64,000 nucleotides of DNA from Pseudodonghicola flavimaris (GCF_030164425.1 NZ_JASNJD010000005.1:186001-250000); one strand, 5' to 3'. Shown: positions 42,951 to 53,274, counted from the first letter of the stretch. Program-made: numbers and translations. The notes: generated by a model not told the origin, from the letters alone.

Positions 42951-45876
42951 TCCGGACGACACCCCGCGTGTCTTCGCCCTGCCCTGCGGGGTGGATTTCC
43001 CCCGCGCGCTGATCGACGGGCTGCTGGCGCGGATGGCCGGGCAACCGCCCGAGGCGCTGGCGCGGGTCGAACTGGTGGTGAACACCCGCCGCATGGCCCG
43101 GCGGATCCGCGATATCTTCGACGCCGGTCCGCCGCGGCTCTTGCCCCGGGTATCGCTGCTGACCGATCTGGGGGAAAGCGCAGCGCTCGACCGGTTGCCG
43201 CCGGCGATCCCGCCGCTGCGCCGGCGGCTGGAACTGACGCAGCTGATCTCGGCGCTGCTGGACAAACAGCCCGACCTGGCGGCGCGCGCCTCGCTTTACG
43301 ATCTGGCCGACAGCCTGGCCGGGCTGATCGACGAAATGCAGGGCGAAGGCGTCTCGCCAGAGGATATCCGCACGCTCGACGTCAGCGATCTTTCCGGTCA
43401 CTGGGCGCGGGCACAGACCTTTATCGGCATCGCCGAGGATATGGTCGGCAGCGAGGACGGCGCGCTCGACCCGCAGGCGCGCCAGCGCCGGGTGGTGGAG
43501 GATCTGATCGCCCGCTGGCAGGTCGCGCCGCCGGATCACCCGGTGATCCTGGCCGGCTCCACCGGGTCGCGCGGCACCACGATGATGCTGATGCAGGCGG
43601 TGGCGCATCTGCCGCAGGGGGCGCTGGTGCTGCCGGGCTATGATTTCGACCAGCCCGCTGCGGTCTGGGCCAGCCTGGAACGGGCGCTGACCTCGGAAGA
43701 TCATCCGCAGTACCGGTTCCGCAAGCTGCTGGACGTGCTGGACATGGCCCCCGATCAGGTCGGCCGCTGGACCGGAGAGGATCCGCCCGCGCCGGCGCGC
43801 AACCGGCTGATCTCTCTCGCGCTGCGGCCGGCACCCGTGACCGATGCCTGGATGGCCGAAGGCCCCGGGCTGACCGATCTGGACCGCGCCACCGCCGATC
43901 TGACCCTGGTCGAGGCGCCGAGCCCGAGAGAGGAGGCGCTGGCCATCGCCCTGCGCCTGCGGCAAGCGGCAGAGACCGGGCAATCGGCGGCGCTGATCAC
44001 CCCGGACCGGATGCTGACCCGTCAGGTCACCGCGGCGCTGGAACGCTGGGACATCATCCCCGACGACAGCGCTGGCCAGCCGCTGCACCTGTCGCCGCCG
44101 GGCCGGTTCCTGCGCCATGTCGCCGACCTGTTCTGCCAGCGGCTGACCGGCGAGACGCTGCTGACGCTGCTGAAACACCCGCTGACCCATACTGGCATCG
44201 ACCGTGGCGATCACCTGCGGTTCACCCGCGATCTGGAACTGGACCTGCGCAAGCATGGACCCGCCTTTCCCGACGCCGCCGGCTTCGCCCAATTCGCCTC
44301 ACGCCACGATCCCGAGGCGATGGCCGGCTGGATCGCCTGGCTGAGCGACACCTTTTGCGACCGGCCGCGGTCCGGCCCCCGGCCACTGGCCGATTGGGTC
44401 GCCGATCTGCGCGCCCTGGCCGAGAGCATTGCCGCCGGCCCGACCGCAGACAGCGGTGAGCTCTGGCAGAAGAACGCCGGCATCAAGGCGCTGTCGGTAA
44501 TTGATGCGCTGGACCGCGAGGCCGGTCACGGCGGCGCGCTGGGGCCACGCGATTTCGCCGATCTTCTGACCGCGCTGCTGCAGGGCGAAGAGGTGCGCGA
44601 CCGCGACGCGGCCTTTGGCGGCATCATGATCTGGGGCACGCTGGAGGCCCGGGTGATGGGCGCCGACCTGCTGATCCTCGGCGGGCTGAACGAAGGCAGC
44701 TGGCCGGAACCCGCCAGCCCCGATCCCTGGCTGAACCGGCAGATGCGCAACCGCGCCGGCCTGCTGTTGCCGGAACGGCGGATCGGCCTGTCGGCGCATG
44801 ACTTCCAGCAGGCGATCGCCGCACCGGAGGTCTGGCTGACCCGGGCGCAACGCTCCGACGATGCCGAAACCGTGCCGTCGCGCTGGCTGAACCGGCTGGC
44901 GAACCTTCTGGCCGGGCTGCCCGATCAGGGTGGCCGGGCGGCGCTGAAGGAAATGCGGGCGCGCGGTCGGGTCTGGCTGCACTGGGCCCGGGCGCTGGAG
45001 GCGGTGACCCCGGTGGCGCCGGCACCGCGCCCCTCGCCGCGGCCGCCGGTCGCCGCCCGGCCCGACCGGCTGAACGTGACCGAGATCAAGCGGCTGATCC
45101 GCGACCCCTATGCGATCTATGCCCGCCGGGTGCTGCGGCTGTCGCCGCTCGACCCGCTGGTGCAGGAACCCGATGCGCTGCTGCGCGGCACCGTGCTGCA
45201 CGAGGTGTTCGAGAAATTCCTGCGTGACGATCTCGGGGCCGGCGCCCTCCTGAGCCGGGAGGCGCTGATGGCCCGGGCACGGCAGGTGCTGGAGGAAAAC
45301 GTGCCCTGGCCCACCGCCCGCACCCTGTGGCTGGCGCGGCTGAACCGGATCGCGGAGGCCTTCCTCGCCGCCGAGGCGACGCGTCAGGAGGCCGCCGTCT
45401 CCATCGCCTTCGAACAAGGCTCTAAACTGACGATTTCGCCCCCCGGCGTCACCTTGCTGGGCCGCGCCGACCGGATCGACATGGATACGCGCGGGGCGCT
45501 GACGCTGTACGATTACAAGACCGGATCGCCACCGACACGCGACCAGCAGGCCAAGTTCGACAAGCAGCTGCTGATCGAGGCCGCGATGGCGGAGGAGGTG
45601 GGCTTTGGCACGCTGGCCCCGGCACATGTGAACGGCGCGGTCTTCGTCGGCATCGGTGCCAGTTACAAGGAGGTGCCGGCGCCGCTGGACGAGGAGCCGC
45701 CAGCGCAGGTGCTGGAGGAGCTGCGCAAGCTGCTGATCGCCTACCACCAGCCCGATCAGGGCTATACCTCACGCCGGATGCTGTTCAAGGACAGCGATCA
45801 GGGCGATTACGACCACCTCGCGCGGTTCGGCGAATGGGACCGCGCAACAGAGCCTGACCCGGAGGATCTGACATGA
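42943..45876 (+). CDS. addB: Double-strand break repair protein AddB (alphaproteobacterial type)
   Basis: Nuclease subunit of the AddAB helicase-nuclease that resects broken DNA ends for RecA. The 977-residue chain has an N-terminal inactive-helicase-like part (RVFALPCGVDFPRALI). A C-terminal RecB-type nuclease follows: LNVTEIKRLIRDPYAIYARRVL near residue 710, GTVLHEVFEKFL, LGRADRIDM and LYDYKTGSPP with the active-site Asp and Lys. I chose the ATG at 42943, overlapping the murU stop; an upstream TTG is less likely. It overlaps addA by four bases. Confidence 0.95.
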   Translation: MFDPDDTPRVFALPCGVDFPRALIDGLLARMAGQPPEALARVELVVNTRRMARRIRDIFDAGPPRLLPRVSLLTDLGESAALDRLPPAIPPLRRRLELTQLISALLDKQPDLAARASLYDLADSLAGLIDEMQGEGVSPEDIRTLDVSDLSGHWARAQTFIGIAEDMVGSEDGALDPQARQRRVVEDLIARWQVAPPDHPVILAGSTGSRGTTMMLMQAVAHLPQGALVLPGYDFDQPAAVWASLERALTSEDHPQYRFRKLLDVLDMAPDQVGRWTGEDPPAPARNRLISLALRPAPVTDAWMAEGPGLTDLDRATADLTLVEAPSPREEALAIALRLRQAAETGQSAALITPDRMLTRQVTAALERWDIIPDDSAGQPLHLSPPGRFLRHVADLFCQRLTGETLLTLLKHPLTHTGIDRGDHLRFTRDLELDLRKHGPAFPDAAGFAQFASRHDPEAMAGWIAWLSDTFCDRPRSGPRPLADWVADLRALAESIAAGPTADSGELWQKNAGIKALSVIDALDREAGHGGALGPRDFADLLTALLQGEEVRDRDAAFGGIMIWGTLEARVMGADLLILGGLNEGSWPEPASPDPWLNRQMRNRAGLLLPERRIGLSAHDFQQAIAAPEVWLTRAQRSDDAETVPSRWLNRLANLLAGLPDQGGRAALKEMRARGRVWLHWARALEAVTPVAPAPRPSPRPPVAARPDRLNVTEIKRLIRDPYAIYARRVLRLSPLDPLVQEPDALLRGTVLHEVFEKFLRDDLGAGALLSREALMARARQVLEENVPWPTARTLWLARLNRIAEAFLAAEATRQEAAVSIAFEQGSKLTISPPGVTLLGRADRIDMDTRGALTLYDYKTGSPPTRDQQAKFDKQLLIEAAMAEEVGFGTLAPAHVNGAVFVGIGASYKEVPAPLDEEPPAQVLEELRKLLIAYHQPDQGYTSRRMLFKDSDQGDYDHLARFGEWDRATEPDPEDLT

Positions 45877-48800
45877 GCGCGCGGGACGAGGCCACCGAAC
45901 GCCAGGTCCAGGCGGCGCGGCCCGATGCCTCCACCTGGCTGGCGGCGAATGCGGGATCGGGCAAGACCCGGGTGCTGACCGACCGGGTGGCGCGGCTGTT
46001 GCTGGCGGATGTGGAACCGCAGCATATCCTCTGCCTCACCTATACCAAGGCGGCGGCGAGCGAGATGCAGAACCGGCTGTTCAAACGGCTGGGCGAGTGG
46101 GCGATGCTGGCCGATTCCGCGCTGCGCGACCAGCTGACGGCGCTGGGGACCGAAGGCGCCGTCACCGCAGAGCGTCTGGCCCATGCCCGCACGCTGTTTG
46201 CCCGGGCGATCGAAACCCCGGGCGGGCTGAAGATCCAGACCATCCACTCTTTCTGCGCCTCCCTCCTGCGGCGGTTCCCGCTGGAGGCCGGGGTGAGCCC
46301 GCAGTTCACCGAGATGGAGGATCGCGCCGCCAGCCTGCTGCGTGCGGAGATCGTCGAGGATTTCGCCGATGGGCCTCAGGCCGGGCTGATCGCCGATCTG
46401 GCGGATCATCTGACCGATACCGATTTCGACAAGCTGACCGCCGCGATCACCGACAAGCGCGCCGGCTTTGCCGAGCCGCTGCAGCGGAACGGCCTGCTGG
46501 CGCTGTTCGGCCTGCCCGCCGGCTACGATGCCGCCGCGCTGGAGGCGGAGGTGTTTCTGGGCGGCGAGGCAGAGCTGATCCGCGAGCTCTCTGCCGTGCT
46601 GATGGGTGGCAAGGCGACCGATCAGAAGAATGGTGCCGCGCTCTCGGCCCTCGGGGCACCGGGACTGGCGATCCTGCCGGAGCTGGAGCGGATCTTCCTA
46701 ACCGGCGCCAGCGCGAAAGAGCCGTTTACCGCCAAGTTAGGGTCTTTTCCGACCAAGGCGCTGCAAAAGGATCACCCCGATCTGATGGATCGGCTGGAGC
46801 CGCTGATGCTGCGGGTGGAGGCGGCGCGATCCCGTCGCCTGGGGCTGGAAGCGGTGGCGAAATCCGAAGCGCTCCACGCCTTTGCCGCCCGCTTCCTGCC
46901 GGAATACGACCGCCGCAAACAGCTGCGCGGCTGGCTCGACTTCGACGATCTGATCCTGAAGACCCGGCAGCTTCTGAACGATCCCGGGGTGGCGGCCTGG
47001 GTGCTCTATCGTCTCGATGGCGGCATCGACCATATTCTGGTCGACGAGGCGCAGGACACCAGCCCCGAACAATGGGACGTGATCGAGAAGCTCGCACAGG
47101 AGTTCACCAGCGGGCAGGGGGCCCGGGCGGATGTGGAGCGCACCATCTTCGTCGTCGGCGACAAGAAACAGTCGATCTATTCCTTTCAGGGCGCCGATCC
47201 CGATGCCTTCGACCGGATGCAGGCGGATTTCGCCGCCCGGCTGGAGGGGCGGGGCGACGGGCTGCAGGATCTGACGCTGGAATTTTCCTTCCGGTCATCG
47301 CAGGCGATCCTGCATCTGGTCGATCTGGTGTTCGAGGGGCGCGAGGCCGCCGGATTCCACAAGGGATCGCTGCACCGGGCGTTCAAGGTGGATCTGCCCG
47401 GCCGGGTCGATCTCTGGCCGGTGGTGGAGAAGGTCGAGGACGACGACGACCGCGACTGGACCGATCCGGTCGACCGCCCGGGCGCGCGGCACCACACGGT
47501 GGTGCTGGCCGACCGTATCGCCCGGGAAATCGGCGACATGATCGCGCGCGGCGAGACGGTGCCGGTCGACGGGCCGGAGTCCGGAACCTATCGCCGCCGG
47601 CCGGTACAGCCCGGTGACGTGCTGATCCTGGTACAGCGACGGTCGGAGCTCTTTGCCGAGATCATCCGCGCCTGCAAGGCCGCCGGTCTGCCGATCGCTG
47701 GCGCCGACCGGCTGAAGGTGGGGGCAGAGCTGGCGGTGAAGGATCTGGCGGCGCTGCTGCGATTCCTGGCGACGCCGGAGGACAGCCTGTCACTGGCCAC
47801 GGTGCTGAAATCGCCGCTGCTGGGCTGGACCGAACAACAGCTGTTCGACCTGGCCCATCGACGCACGCGCCCCTATCTGTGGCAGGCGCTGCGCGACCGG
47901 GCGGAGGAGTTTCCTGAAACGCTGGCTGTCCTCAACGATCTGCGCAACCAGACCGATTTCCTGCGCCCCTATGACCTGATCGAGCGGATCCTGACCCGGC
48001 ATGACGGCCGCCGCCGCCTGCTGGCGCGCCTGGGAACCGAGGCGGAGGACGGCATCAACGCGCTGCTCTCGCAGGCGCTGGCCTATGAACGCAGCGCCAT
48101 TCCCAGCCTCACCGGCTTTCTCGCCTGGATGGAAACCGACGATCTGGAGATCAAGCGCCAGATGGGCAGCGCCGGCAACATGATCCGGGTGATGACCGTG
48201 CATGGCGCCAAGGGGCTGGAGGCGCCCATCGTCATCCTGCCCGACACCGGCAAGCGGCAGCCGCCGCGGATGGATGACATCATGATGGCGGAGGAGACGC
48301 CGCTGTGGCGCACCGCCGCCGACCGCATGCCACCGGTGCTGGAGGCCGCCCGCGACGCCGCCCAGTCGCGGCAGCTGAACGAACGCCTGCGACTGCTCTA
48401 TGTGGCTCTGACTCGGGCGGAAAAGTGGCTGATCGTCGCCGCGGCCGGCGATTTGGGCAAAGCCGGCGACAGCTGGTATCAGATCACCGAGGCGGCAATG
48501 AAACGCGCCGGTGCGGTGGAACATCCGATGCCCGGCGGCCCCGGGCTGCGCTTTGCCCATGGCGATTGGGACGCGGCGGATCCGGTCGCCCCGGAAACCG
48601 GGGCAGAGCTGCCGCCGCCGCCGCCCGATTTCCTGAAGCGCCCGGCCGCGCCCCGGGCCGAACCGCTGGCGATCCTCAGCCCCTCCGACCTGGGCGGGGC
48701 GAAGGCTTTGCCGGGCGATGACGGGCTGGATGAGGCGACCGCCAAGGCGCGCGGCACCGCGCTGCACCTGCTGCTGGAGCATCTGCCCGGGCGGCCGGAG

Positions 48801-49259
48801 GCCGATCGCGCCACACTGGCCGCCGGCCTGCTGCCCGATCTGGAGCCGTCCGACCGCAACGCCCTGCTGGCCGAGGTGACGACGGTACTGACCGCCCCAG
48901 ATCTCGCCCCGGTCTTCGCCGCCGAGGCGCTGGCCGAGGTGCCGGTGACCGCGCGCCTGGGGCCGGAGCGACGGCTGCACGGGGTGATCGACCGGCTGAT
49001 CGTCACCCCCGACAGGGTGTTGGCGGTGGACTTCAAGACCAACGCCACGGTGCCCGACCGCCCCGGTGCCTGTCCCGACGGGCTCTTGCGGCAGATGGGC
49101 GCCTATGCGCTGGCGCTGGCGCAGATCTACCCCGATCGCAGGATCGACACCGCCATCCTCTGGACCCGCACTGCGGTGCTGATGCCGCTGCCCGCGGATC
49201 TGGTCCGGGCCAGCCTGTCGCAATCAGGTTACCTTGACGATGCCCCCGCCGGCTCCTAA
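45873..49259 (+). CDS. addA: Double-strand break repair helicase AddA
   Basis: UvrD-like helicase with C-terminal nuclease, partner of AddB. In 1128 residues it shows Walker A LAANAGSGKTRVLTDRVARL near residue 25, the DEAQDTSPEQWD motif (II) near 390, KQSIYSFQGADP (III), VMTVHGAKGLEAPIVIL (V), LRLLYVALTRAEKWL (VI), and a nuclease domain near residue 1030 (GVIDRLIV, LAVDFKTN). The start overlaps the addB stop. trxA follows 36 bases later. Confidence 0.96.
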   Translation: MSARDEATERQVQAARPDASTWLAANAGSGKTRVLTDRVARLLLADVEPQHILCLTYTKAAASEMQNRLFKRLGEWAMLADSALRDQLTALGTEGAVTAERLAHARTLFARAIETPGGLKIQTIHSFCASLLRRFPLEAGVSPQFTEMEDRAASLLRAEIVEDFADGPQAGLIADLADHLTDTDFDKLTAAITDKRAGFAEPLQRNGLLALFGLPAGYDAAALEAEVFLGGEAELIRELSAVLMGGKATDQKNGAALSALGAPGLAILPELERIFLTGASAKEPFTAKLGSFPTKALQKDHPDLMDRLEPLMLRVEAARSRRLGLEAVAKSEALHAFAARFLPEYDRRKQLRGWLDFDDLILKTRQLLNDPGVAAWVLYRLDGGIDHILVDEAQDTSPEQWDVIEKLAQEFTSGQGARADVERTIFVVGDKKQSIYSFQGADPDAFDRMQADFAARLEGRGDGLQDLTLEFSFRSSQAILHLVDLVFEGREAAGFHKGSLHRAFKVDLPGRVDLWPVVEKVEDDDDRDWTDPVDRPGARHHTVVLADRIAREIGDMIARGETVPVDGPESGTYRRRPVQPGDVLILVQRRSELFAEIIRACKAAGLPIAGADRLKVGAELAVKDLAALLRFLATPEDSLSLATVLKSPLLGWTEQQLFDLAHRRTRPYLWQALRDRAEEFPETLAVLNDLRNQTDFLRPYDLIERILTRHDGRRRLLARLGTEAEDGINALLSQALAYERSAIPSLTGFLAWMETDDLEIKRQMGSAGNMIRVMTVHGAKGLEAPIVILPDTGKRQPPRMDDIMMAEETPLWRTAADRMPPVLEAARDAAQSRQLNERLRLLYVALTRAEKWLIVAAAGDLGKAGDSWYQITEAAMKRAGAVEHPMPGGPGLRFAHGDWDAADPVAPETGAELPPPPPDFLKRPAAPRAEPLAILSPSDLGGAKALPGDDGLDEATAKARGTALHLLLEHLPGRPEADRATLAAGLLPDLEPSDRNALLAEVTTVLTAPDLAPVFAAEALAEVPVTARLGPERRLHGVIDRLIVTPDRVLAVDFKTNATVPDRPGACPDGLLRQMGAYALALAQIYPDRRIDTAILWTRTAVLMPLPADLVRASLSQSGYLDDAPAGS

Positions 49260-49295
49260 CTTTTCGGCAAGCCGCTTTCACTCAGGAGTCACGCA

Positions 49296-49616
49296 ATGAC
49301 CACCGTCGCCGTAACCGACGCCACTTTCGATCAGGAAGTGAAACAATCCGATATCCCCGTCGTGGTGGATTTCTGGGCCGCCTGGTGCGGTCCCTGCCGG
49401 CAGATCGCCCCCGCTCTGGAAGAGCTGGCGGCCGAATACGAAGGCAAGATCAAGGTCGCCAAAGTCGACGTGGACAGCAACCCGAACACCGCCGCCGCCA
49501 TGGGCGTGCGCGGCATCCCGGCGCTGTTCCTGTTCAAGGATGGCCAGGTCGTGTCGAACCGCGCCGGCGCCGCGCCGAAGGCCTCGCTGCAAAGCTGGAT
49601 CGACGAGTCGATCTGA
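49296..49616 (+). CDS. trxA: Thioredoxin
   Basis: Cytoplasmic disulfide reductase of 106 residues. It has the WCGPC active site ([20 protein letters not shown], near residue 32) and the cis-Pro segment [12 protein letters not shown]. The placement after addA is common in this group. It may share the addA transcript or have its own promoter in the addA end. It is closed by a strong terminator. Confidence 0.97.
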   Translation: MTTVAVTDATFDQEVKQSDIPVVVDFWAAWCGPCRQIAPALEELAAEYEGKIKVAKVDVDSNPNTAAAMGVRGIPALFLFKDGQVVSNRAGAAPKASLQSWIDESI

Positions 49617-49647
49617 GCCGGACCAGTCGGACCGAATAGCGAATGTC

Positions 49648-49675
49648 AAAGGGGTGCCCGGTGGCACCCCTTTTT
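49648..49675 (+). terminator. Intrinsic terminator after trxA
   Basis: AAAGGGGTGCC (49648-49658) and GGCACCCCTTT (49663-49673) form an 11-bp stem around CGGT, followed by a run of five T in total. Confidence 0.93.
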
Positions 49676-49717
49676 CTTTGGCTATTTCCGTGTGACGTGG
49701 GGGGGGTGCGCCGGTTC

Positions 49718-50167
49718 TTACGCCTCGATCTCGGTGATCATGTCGACCCGGGTGGCATGCCGGCCGCCTTCGAATTCGGCGTTGAGGAAGGCGTCCACGA
49801 TATCCAGCGCCAGGCCTTCGCCCACCACCCGCGCCCCCAGCGACAGCATGTTGGCGTCGTTGTGCTGCCGGATCATACGGGCGGAGAAGCTGTCGGAACA
49901 GACACCGCAGCGGATGCCCTTGACCTTGTTCGCCGCCATCATGATGCCCTGACCGGTGCCGCAGAGGATGATGCCGAGCCCGCAATCGCCGGAGGCGACA
50001 CGCCGTGCCGCCGCCTCGCCGTGCTTGGGGTAATGCGTGCTCTCCGCCGTCACCGGACCGATGTCGACCACCTCCCAGTCCTGCGCCGCAAGATGCGCCG
50101 CGATGGCCTGACGCAGCGCGATGGCGGCGTGATCACTGGAAAGAACGATGCGTTTGTTGGTCGTCAT
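49718..50167 (-). CDS. rpiB: Ribose-5-phosphate isomerase B
   Basis: Interconverts ribose 5-phosphate and ribulose 5-phosphate; some RpiB also act on allose or galactose 6-phosphates. The 149-residue protein has [13 protein letters not shown] at the start (catalytic Asp-His) and the anion-hole loop [18 protein letters not shown] with catalytic Cys. [15 protein letters not shown] follows. I chose the ATG at 50167. Confidence 0.94.
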   Translation of the reverse strand: MTTNKRIVLSSDHAAIALRQAIAAHLAAQDWEVVDIGPVTAESTHYPKHGEAAARRVASGDCGLGIILCGTGQGIMMAANKVKGIRCGVCSDSFSARMIRQHNDANMLSLGARVVGEGLALDIVDAFLNAEFEGGRHATRVDMITEIEA

Positions 50168-50300
50168 GGCGAAGCCGTCCCGTTTTCCGAGGCATGTGGA
50201 TATCCGCGTTTGGCCGAATGTCGATCCCGCTGTCAAGCGGTCCGGGGCGATCGGGGCGCGGCGCCGGCTGTCCGATCCGGTTTCCCCGCGATGGGCTGCC

Positions 50301-51212
50301 TCAGACCGGCCAGCCCGCAGCTCGCAGCCGCGCGGCGATCTTGGCTTTCGCCTCCGGCCGACCGGCGTTGATCGACATCCGCTGCCAGAACCAGTGCAGG
50401 AAACCGGCGTAGTCCGGCGTGAGGAGCGGCCCGGCGGCCAGCGCCGCCTCGGCCCCCATCTGGCGCGCATCGGCGGCGATATGGCCGAAATCCGCCCCTG
50501 CAAACAACACCACGGGCTTTTCGAAGAAATAGCCGTTGAAGGCGGCGGAGGAATTTTCCGTCACCACGTAGTCGCAGCCCCGCAGCAGCGTCTCCATCTC
50601 TCCCAGCCGGACGGACAGGCCCGGTGTGCGATGTTCCAGCTGCACCAGCTCCGTCAGCTCCACCTCGGAATAGCGTTCCTTGGGGTGCAGCGCCGCGATC
50701 ACCGGACGATCGGTGCTGGCGCAGACTTGCCGCAGCATGTCGAGCGGCGCGCAGAGCTGGAACGACCGATGCTGCAGCAGCCAGCCCTGCAGCGGCACAT
50801 AGACGAAACCGTCGCGGCGCGCCTGTGTCGCCGCGGTGCCGAAAAGCCGCTTGCGCCAATGACCGAAGAACCGCTCCACCTCCTTGCGGGGCACGTCGGT
50901 GGCGACAAACGGGCTCTGCGCCACGGCCCATTCCCAGCGCTTGCCGCTCTGCTCGATGGCCCAGAACGGGTAGTGATAGACCCTGCGAATGGTCAGCGCC
51001 CGGTCATGCGTCGGCTCTGCCATGTGAAAGATCGCGAAATCGTCCCGCGTGCCAGAGGCGCGGCGGGCCGCCTCGCTATCGGGGCGATAGACCGGGGTCA
51101 GGCCGGCCTCGGTCACCACCTCGGCGATCAGGCGCAGGAAATTATGCTCTCCCGCCTGCGCGCTGCGGCGCAGATCGTCCTCCAGATAGAATGCCACCGT
51201 CTTCGCGCCCAT
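50301..51212 (-). CDS. Uncharacterised polysaccharide-biosynthesis-like protein
   Basis: I do not recognise this gene firmly. The 303-residue protein (from the ATG at 51212; a GTG near 51233 or ATG at 51308 are alternatives, and none has a clear ribosome-binding site) looks soluble. It contains the segment [29 protein letters not shown] in parts, like the Ser-Ser, Glu-x-Lys-Pro-Val motif of capsule-type glycosyltransferases. [18 protein letters not shown] and [12 protein letters not shown] earlier resemble the same group. It is divergent from hslV. A role in surface glycan synthesis is possible but unproven. Confidence 0.6.
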   Translation of the reverse strand: MGAKTVAFYLEDDLRRSAQAGEHNFLRLIAEVVTEAGLTPVYRPDSEAARRASGTRDDFAIFHMAEPTHDRALTIRRVYHYPFWAIEQSGKRWEWAVAQSPFVATDVPRKEVERFFGHWRKRLFGTAATQARRDGFVYVPLQGWLLQHRSFQLCAPLDMLRQVCASTDRPVIAALHPKERYSEVELTELVQLEHRTPGLSVRLGEMETLLRGCDYVVTENSSAAFNGYFFEKPVVLFAGADFGHIAADARQMGAEAALAAGPLLTPDYAGFLHWFWQRMSINAGRPEAKAKIAARLRAAGWPV

Positions 51213-51279
51213 GTCGCGCAGGCTAATCGGCACGGGGCGCCACGACAAGCGGACAGCGGGGGCGGGGTGTCGGGGGCCG

Positions 51280-51311
51280 CCCTTGTGCCAAGGCGGTGTG
51301 CCGTCCATATA
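51280..51311 (+). promoter_or_regulatory. Candidate heat-shock (RpoH) promoter of hslVU
   Basis: CCCTTG (51280-51285) and CCATATA (51305-51311) resemble the sigma-32 -35 and -10 elements, with a spacer near the long end of the normal range. Transcription would begin about 20 bases before the hslV ATG. HslVU is a heat-shock operon in many proteobacteria. Confidence 0.4.
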
Positions 51312-51335
51312 GAGCGCAACGATCAGGAGGCGCAG

Positions 51336-51893
51336 ATGAGCGAAGAGAGCTTTCCCGGCTGGCACGGCACCACCATCATCGGGGTCCGCAAGGGCGGCCA
51401 GGTGGTTGTCGCCGGCGACGGCCAGGTGTCGCTGGGCAATACGGTGATCAAGGGCACCGCCCGCAAGGTGCGCCGGCTGCGGCCCGGCGGCCATGAGGTG
51501 GTGGCCGGTTTCGCCGGGTCGACGGCGGATGCCTTCACCCTGCTGGAACGTCTGGAAGCCAAGCTGGAGGCGACCCCCGGCCAGCTGGCCCGCGCCGCGG
51601 TGGAACTGGCCAAGGACTGGCGCACCGACAAGTATCTGCAAAAGCTGGAGGCGATGCTGATCGTCACCGATGGCACCGATCTCTACGTCATCACCGGCGC
51701 CGGCGACGTGCTGGAGCCCGAACATGATGTCACCGCCATCGGCTCGGGCGGCAACTACGCGCTGGCGGCGGCCCGGGCGCTTATGGACAGCGATCTGACC
51801 GCCGAAGAGATCGCCCGCAAGGCGATGGCGATCGCCGCCGATATCTGTGTCTTCACCAATGGCAACGTGATCGTGGAGACGATTAGCGGGTAG
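51336..51893 (+). CDS. hslV: ATP-dependent protease peptidase subunit HslV
   Basis: Proteolytic core of the HslUV (ClpQY) protease in the cytoplasm. The 185-residue protein has catalytic Thr12 after an 11-residue propeptide ([15 protein letters not shown]), longer than the single Met removed in E. coli. [18 protein letters not shown] and the C-terminal [14 protein letters not shown] are typical. CAGGAGG lies 5 bases before the ATG. A 16-bp palindrome starts on the first base after its stop codon. Confidence 0.96.
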   Translation: MSEESFPGWHGTTIIGVRKGGQVVVAGDGQVSLGNTVIKGTARKVRRLRPGGHEVVAGFAGSTADAFTLLERLEAKLEATPGQLARAAVELAKDWRTDKYLQKLEAMLIVTDGTDLYVITGAGDVLEPEHDVTAIGSGGNYALAAARALMDSDLTAEEIARKAMAIAADICVFTNGNVIVETISG

Positions 51894-51932
51894 GAAACTT
51901 CGAAGTTTCTTACCCAAGATTCTTCGAAGAAT
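51894..51932. repeat. Two perfect palindromes sharing the core CTTCGAAG between hslV and hslU
   Basis: GAAACTTCGAAGTTTC (51894-51909) and ATTCTTCGAAGAAT (51919-51932) are each perfectly self-complementary and have the same central 8 bases. They fill most of the 73-base gap between the genes. No U-tract follows, so they are more likely an operator pair, an mRNA structure or a small dispersed repeat than a terminator. Confidence 0.8.
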
Positions 51933-51966
51933 TTTGGACCCCGACCCAGAGGCCAAGAGGACAGAC

Positions 51967-53274
51967 ATGACCAACCTGACCCCCCGCGAAATCGTGTCCG
52001 AGCTGGACCGCTTCATCATCGGCCAGAAGGACGCAAAGCGCGCCGTGGCGGTGGCCCTGCGCAATCGCTGGCGGCGCAAGCAGCTTTCCGACGACCTCAA
52101 GGACGAGGTCTATCCCAAGAACATCCTGATGATCGGGCCCACCGGTGTCGGCAAGACCGAGATCAGCCGGCGGCTGGCGAAACTGGCCCGGGCGCCCTTC
52201 ATCAAGGTCGAGGCCACCAAGTTCACCGAAGTCGGCTATGTCGGCCGAGACGTGGAACAGATCGTCCGCGATCTGATCGACAGCGCCATCGTGCAGACCC
52301 GCGAATGGATGCGGGACGAGGTCAAGGCCCGGGCCCAGGCCGCTGCAGAGGATCGGGTGATCGAGGTGATCGCCGGTGAGAACGCACGCGAAGGCACCCG
52401 CGAGATGTTCCGCAAGAAGCTGAAGTCGGGCGAGCTCGACGATACCGAGATCGAGCTGGACGTGGCCGATACCGCCAACCCGATGCCGATGTTCGACATC
52501 CCCGGCCAGCCCGGCGGCCAGATGGGCATGCTGAACCTGGGCGATATCTTCGGCAAGGCCTTCGGTGGCCGCACCACCCGCAAGAAGATGACCGTCGCCG
52601 ACAGCTATGAGGTGCTGATCGGCGAAGAGGCAGACAAGCTTCTGGACGATGAAACCGTCACCCGCACTGCGCTGGAGGCGGTGGAGCAGAACGGCATCGT
52701 CTTTCTCGACGAGATCGACAAGGTCTGTGCCCGGGCCGAAACCCGTGGCGGCGACGTTTCCCGCGAGGGGGTGCAGCGCGACCTGCTGCCGCTGATCGAG
52801 GGCACCACCGTCAGCACCAAGCACGGGCCGGTGAAGACCGACCACATCCTGTTCATCGCCTCCGGCGCCTTCCATATCGCCAAACCCTCGGATCTGTTGC
52901 CGGAACTGCAGGGCCGGCTGCCGATCCGGGTCGAGCTGCAACCGCTGACCGAAGAGGATTTCGTCCGCATCCTGACCGAGACCGACAATGCGCTGACCCG
53001 GCAATATACCGCGCTGATGGGCACGGAAGAGGTCACCGTGAGCTTTACCGAAGACGGCATTCACGCGCTGGCGCGGATCGCGGCCGAGGTGAACCAGTCG
53101 GTGGAGAATATCGGGGCGCGGCGGCTCTATACCGTGATGGAACGGGTGTTCGAGGAGCTGTCCTTCACCGCCCCCGACCGGTCTGGCGAAACGGTCACAG
53201 TCGATGCGGAATTCGTCGACAAGAACCTCGGGGCGCTGGCGAAATCCACCGATCTCAGCCGCTACGTGCTATAG
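51967..53274 (+). CDS. hslU: ATP-dependent protease ATPase subunit HslU
   Basis: AAA+ unfoldase that feeds HslV. In 435 residues it shows [17 protein letters not shown] at the start, Walker [16 protein letters not shown] near residue 57, the pore-loop region [13 protein letters not shown], and the Ile-domain insertion at about 110-230. Walker B is [10 protein letters not shown], and the C-terminal tail ends LSRYVL, which contacts HslV. I chose the ATG at 51967. Confidence 0.97.
   Translation: MTNLTPREIVSELDRFIIGQKDAKRAVAVALRNRWRRKQLSDDLKDEVYPKNILMIGPTGVGKTEISRRLAKLARAPFIKVEATKFTEVGYVGRDVEQIVRDLIDSAIVQTREWMRDEVKARAQAAAEDRVIEVIAGENAREGTREMFRKKLKSGELDDTEIELDVADTANPMPMFDIPGQPGGQMGMLNLGDIFGKAFGGRTTRKKMTVADSYEVLIGEEADKLLDDETVTRTALEAVEQNGIVFLDEIDKVCARAETRGGDVSREGVQRDLLPLIEGTTVSTKHGPVKTDHILFIASGAFHIAKPSDLLPELQGRLPIRVELQPLTEEDFVRILTETDNALTRQYTALMGTEEVTVSFTEDGIHALARIAAEVNQSVENIGARRLYTVMERVFEELSFTAPDRSGETVTVDAEFVDKNLGALAKSTDLSRYVL

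Noticed and set aside
50148-51893. A 581-residue + strand frame containing hslV
   Set aside because: Only the last 185 residues match HslV, with a strong ribosome-binding site at the ATG at 51336; the rest is opposite the reverse-strand gene at 50301-51212.
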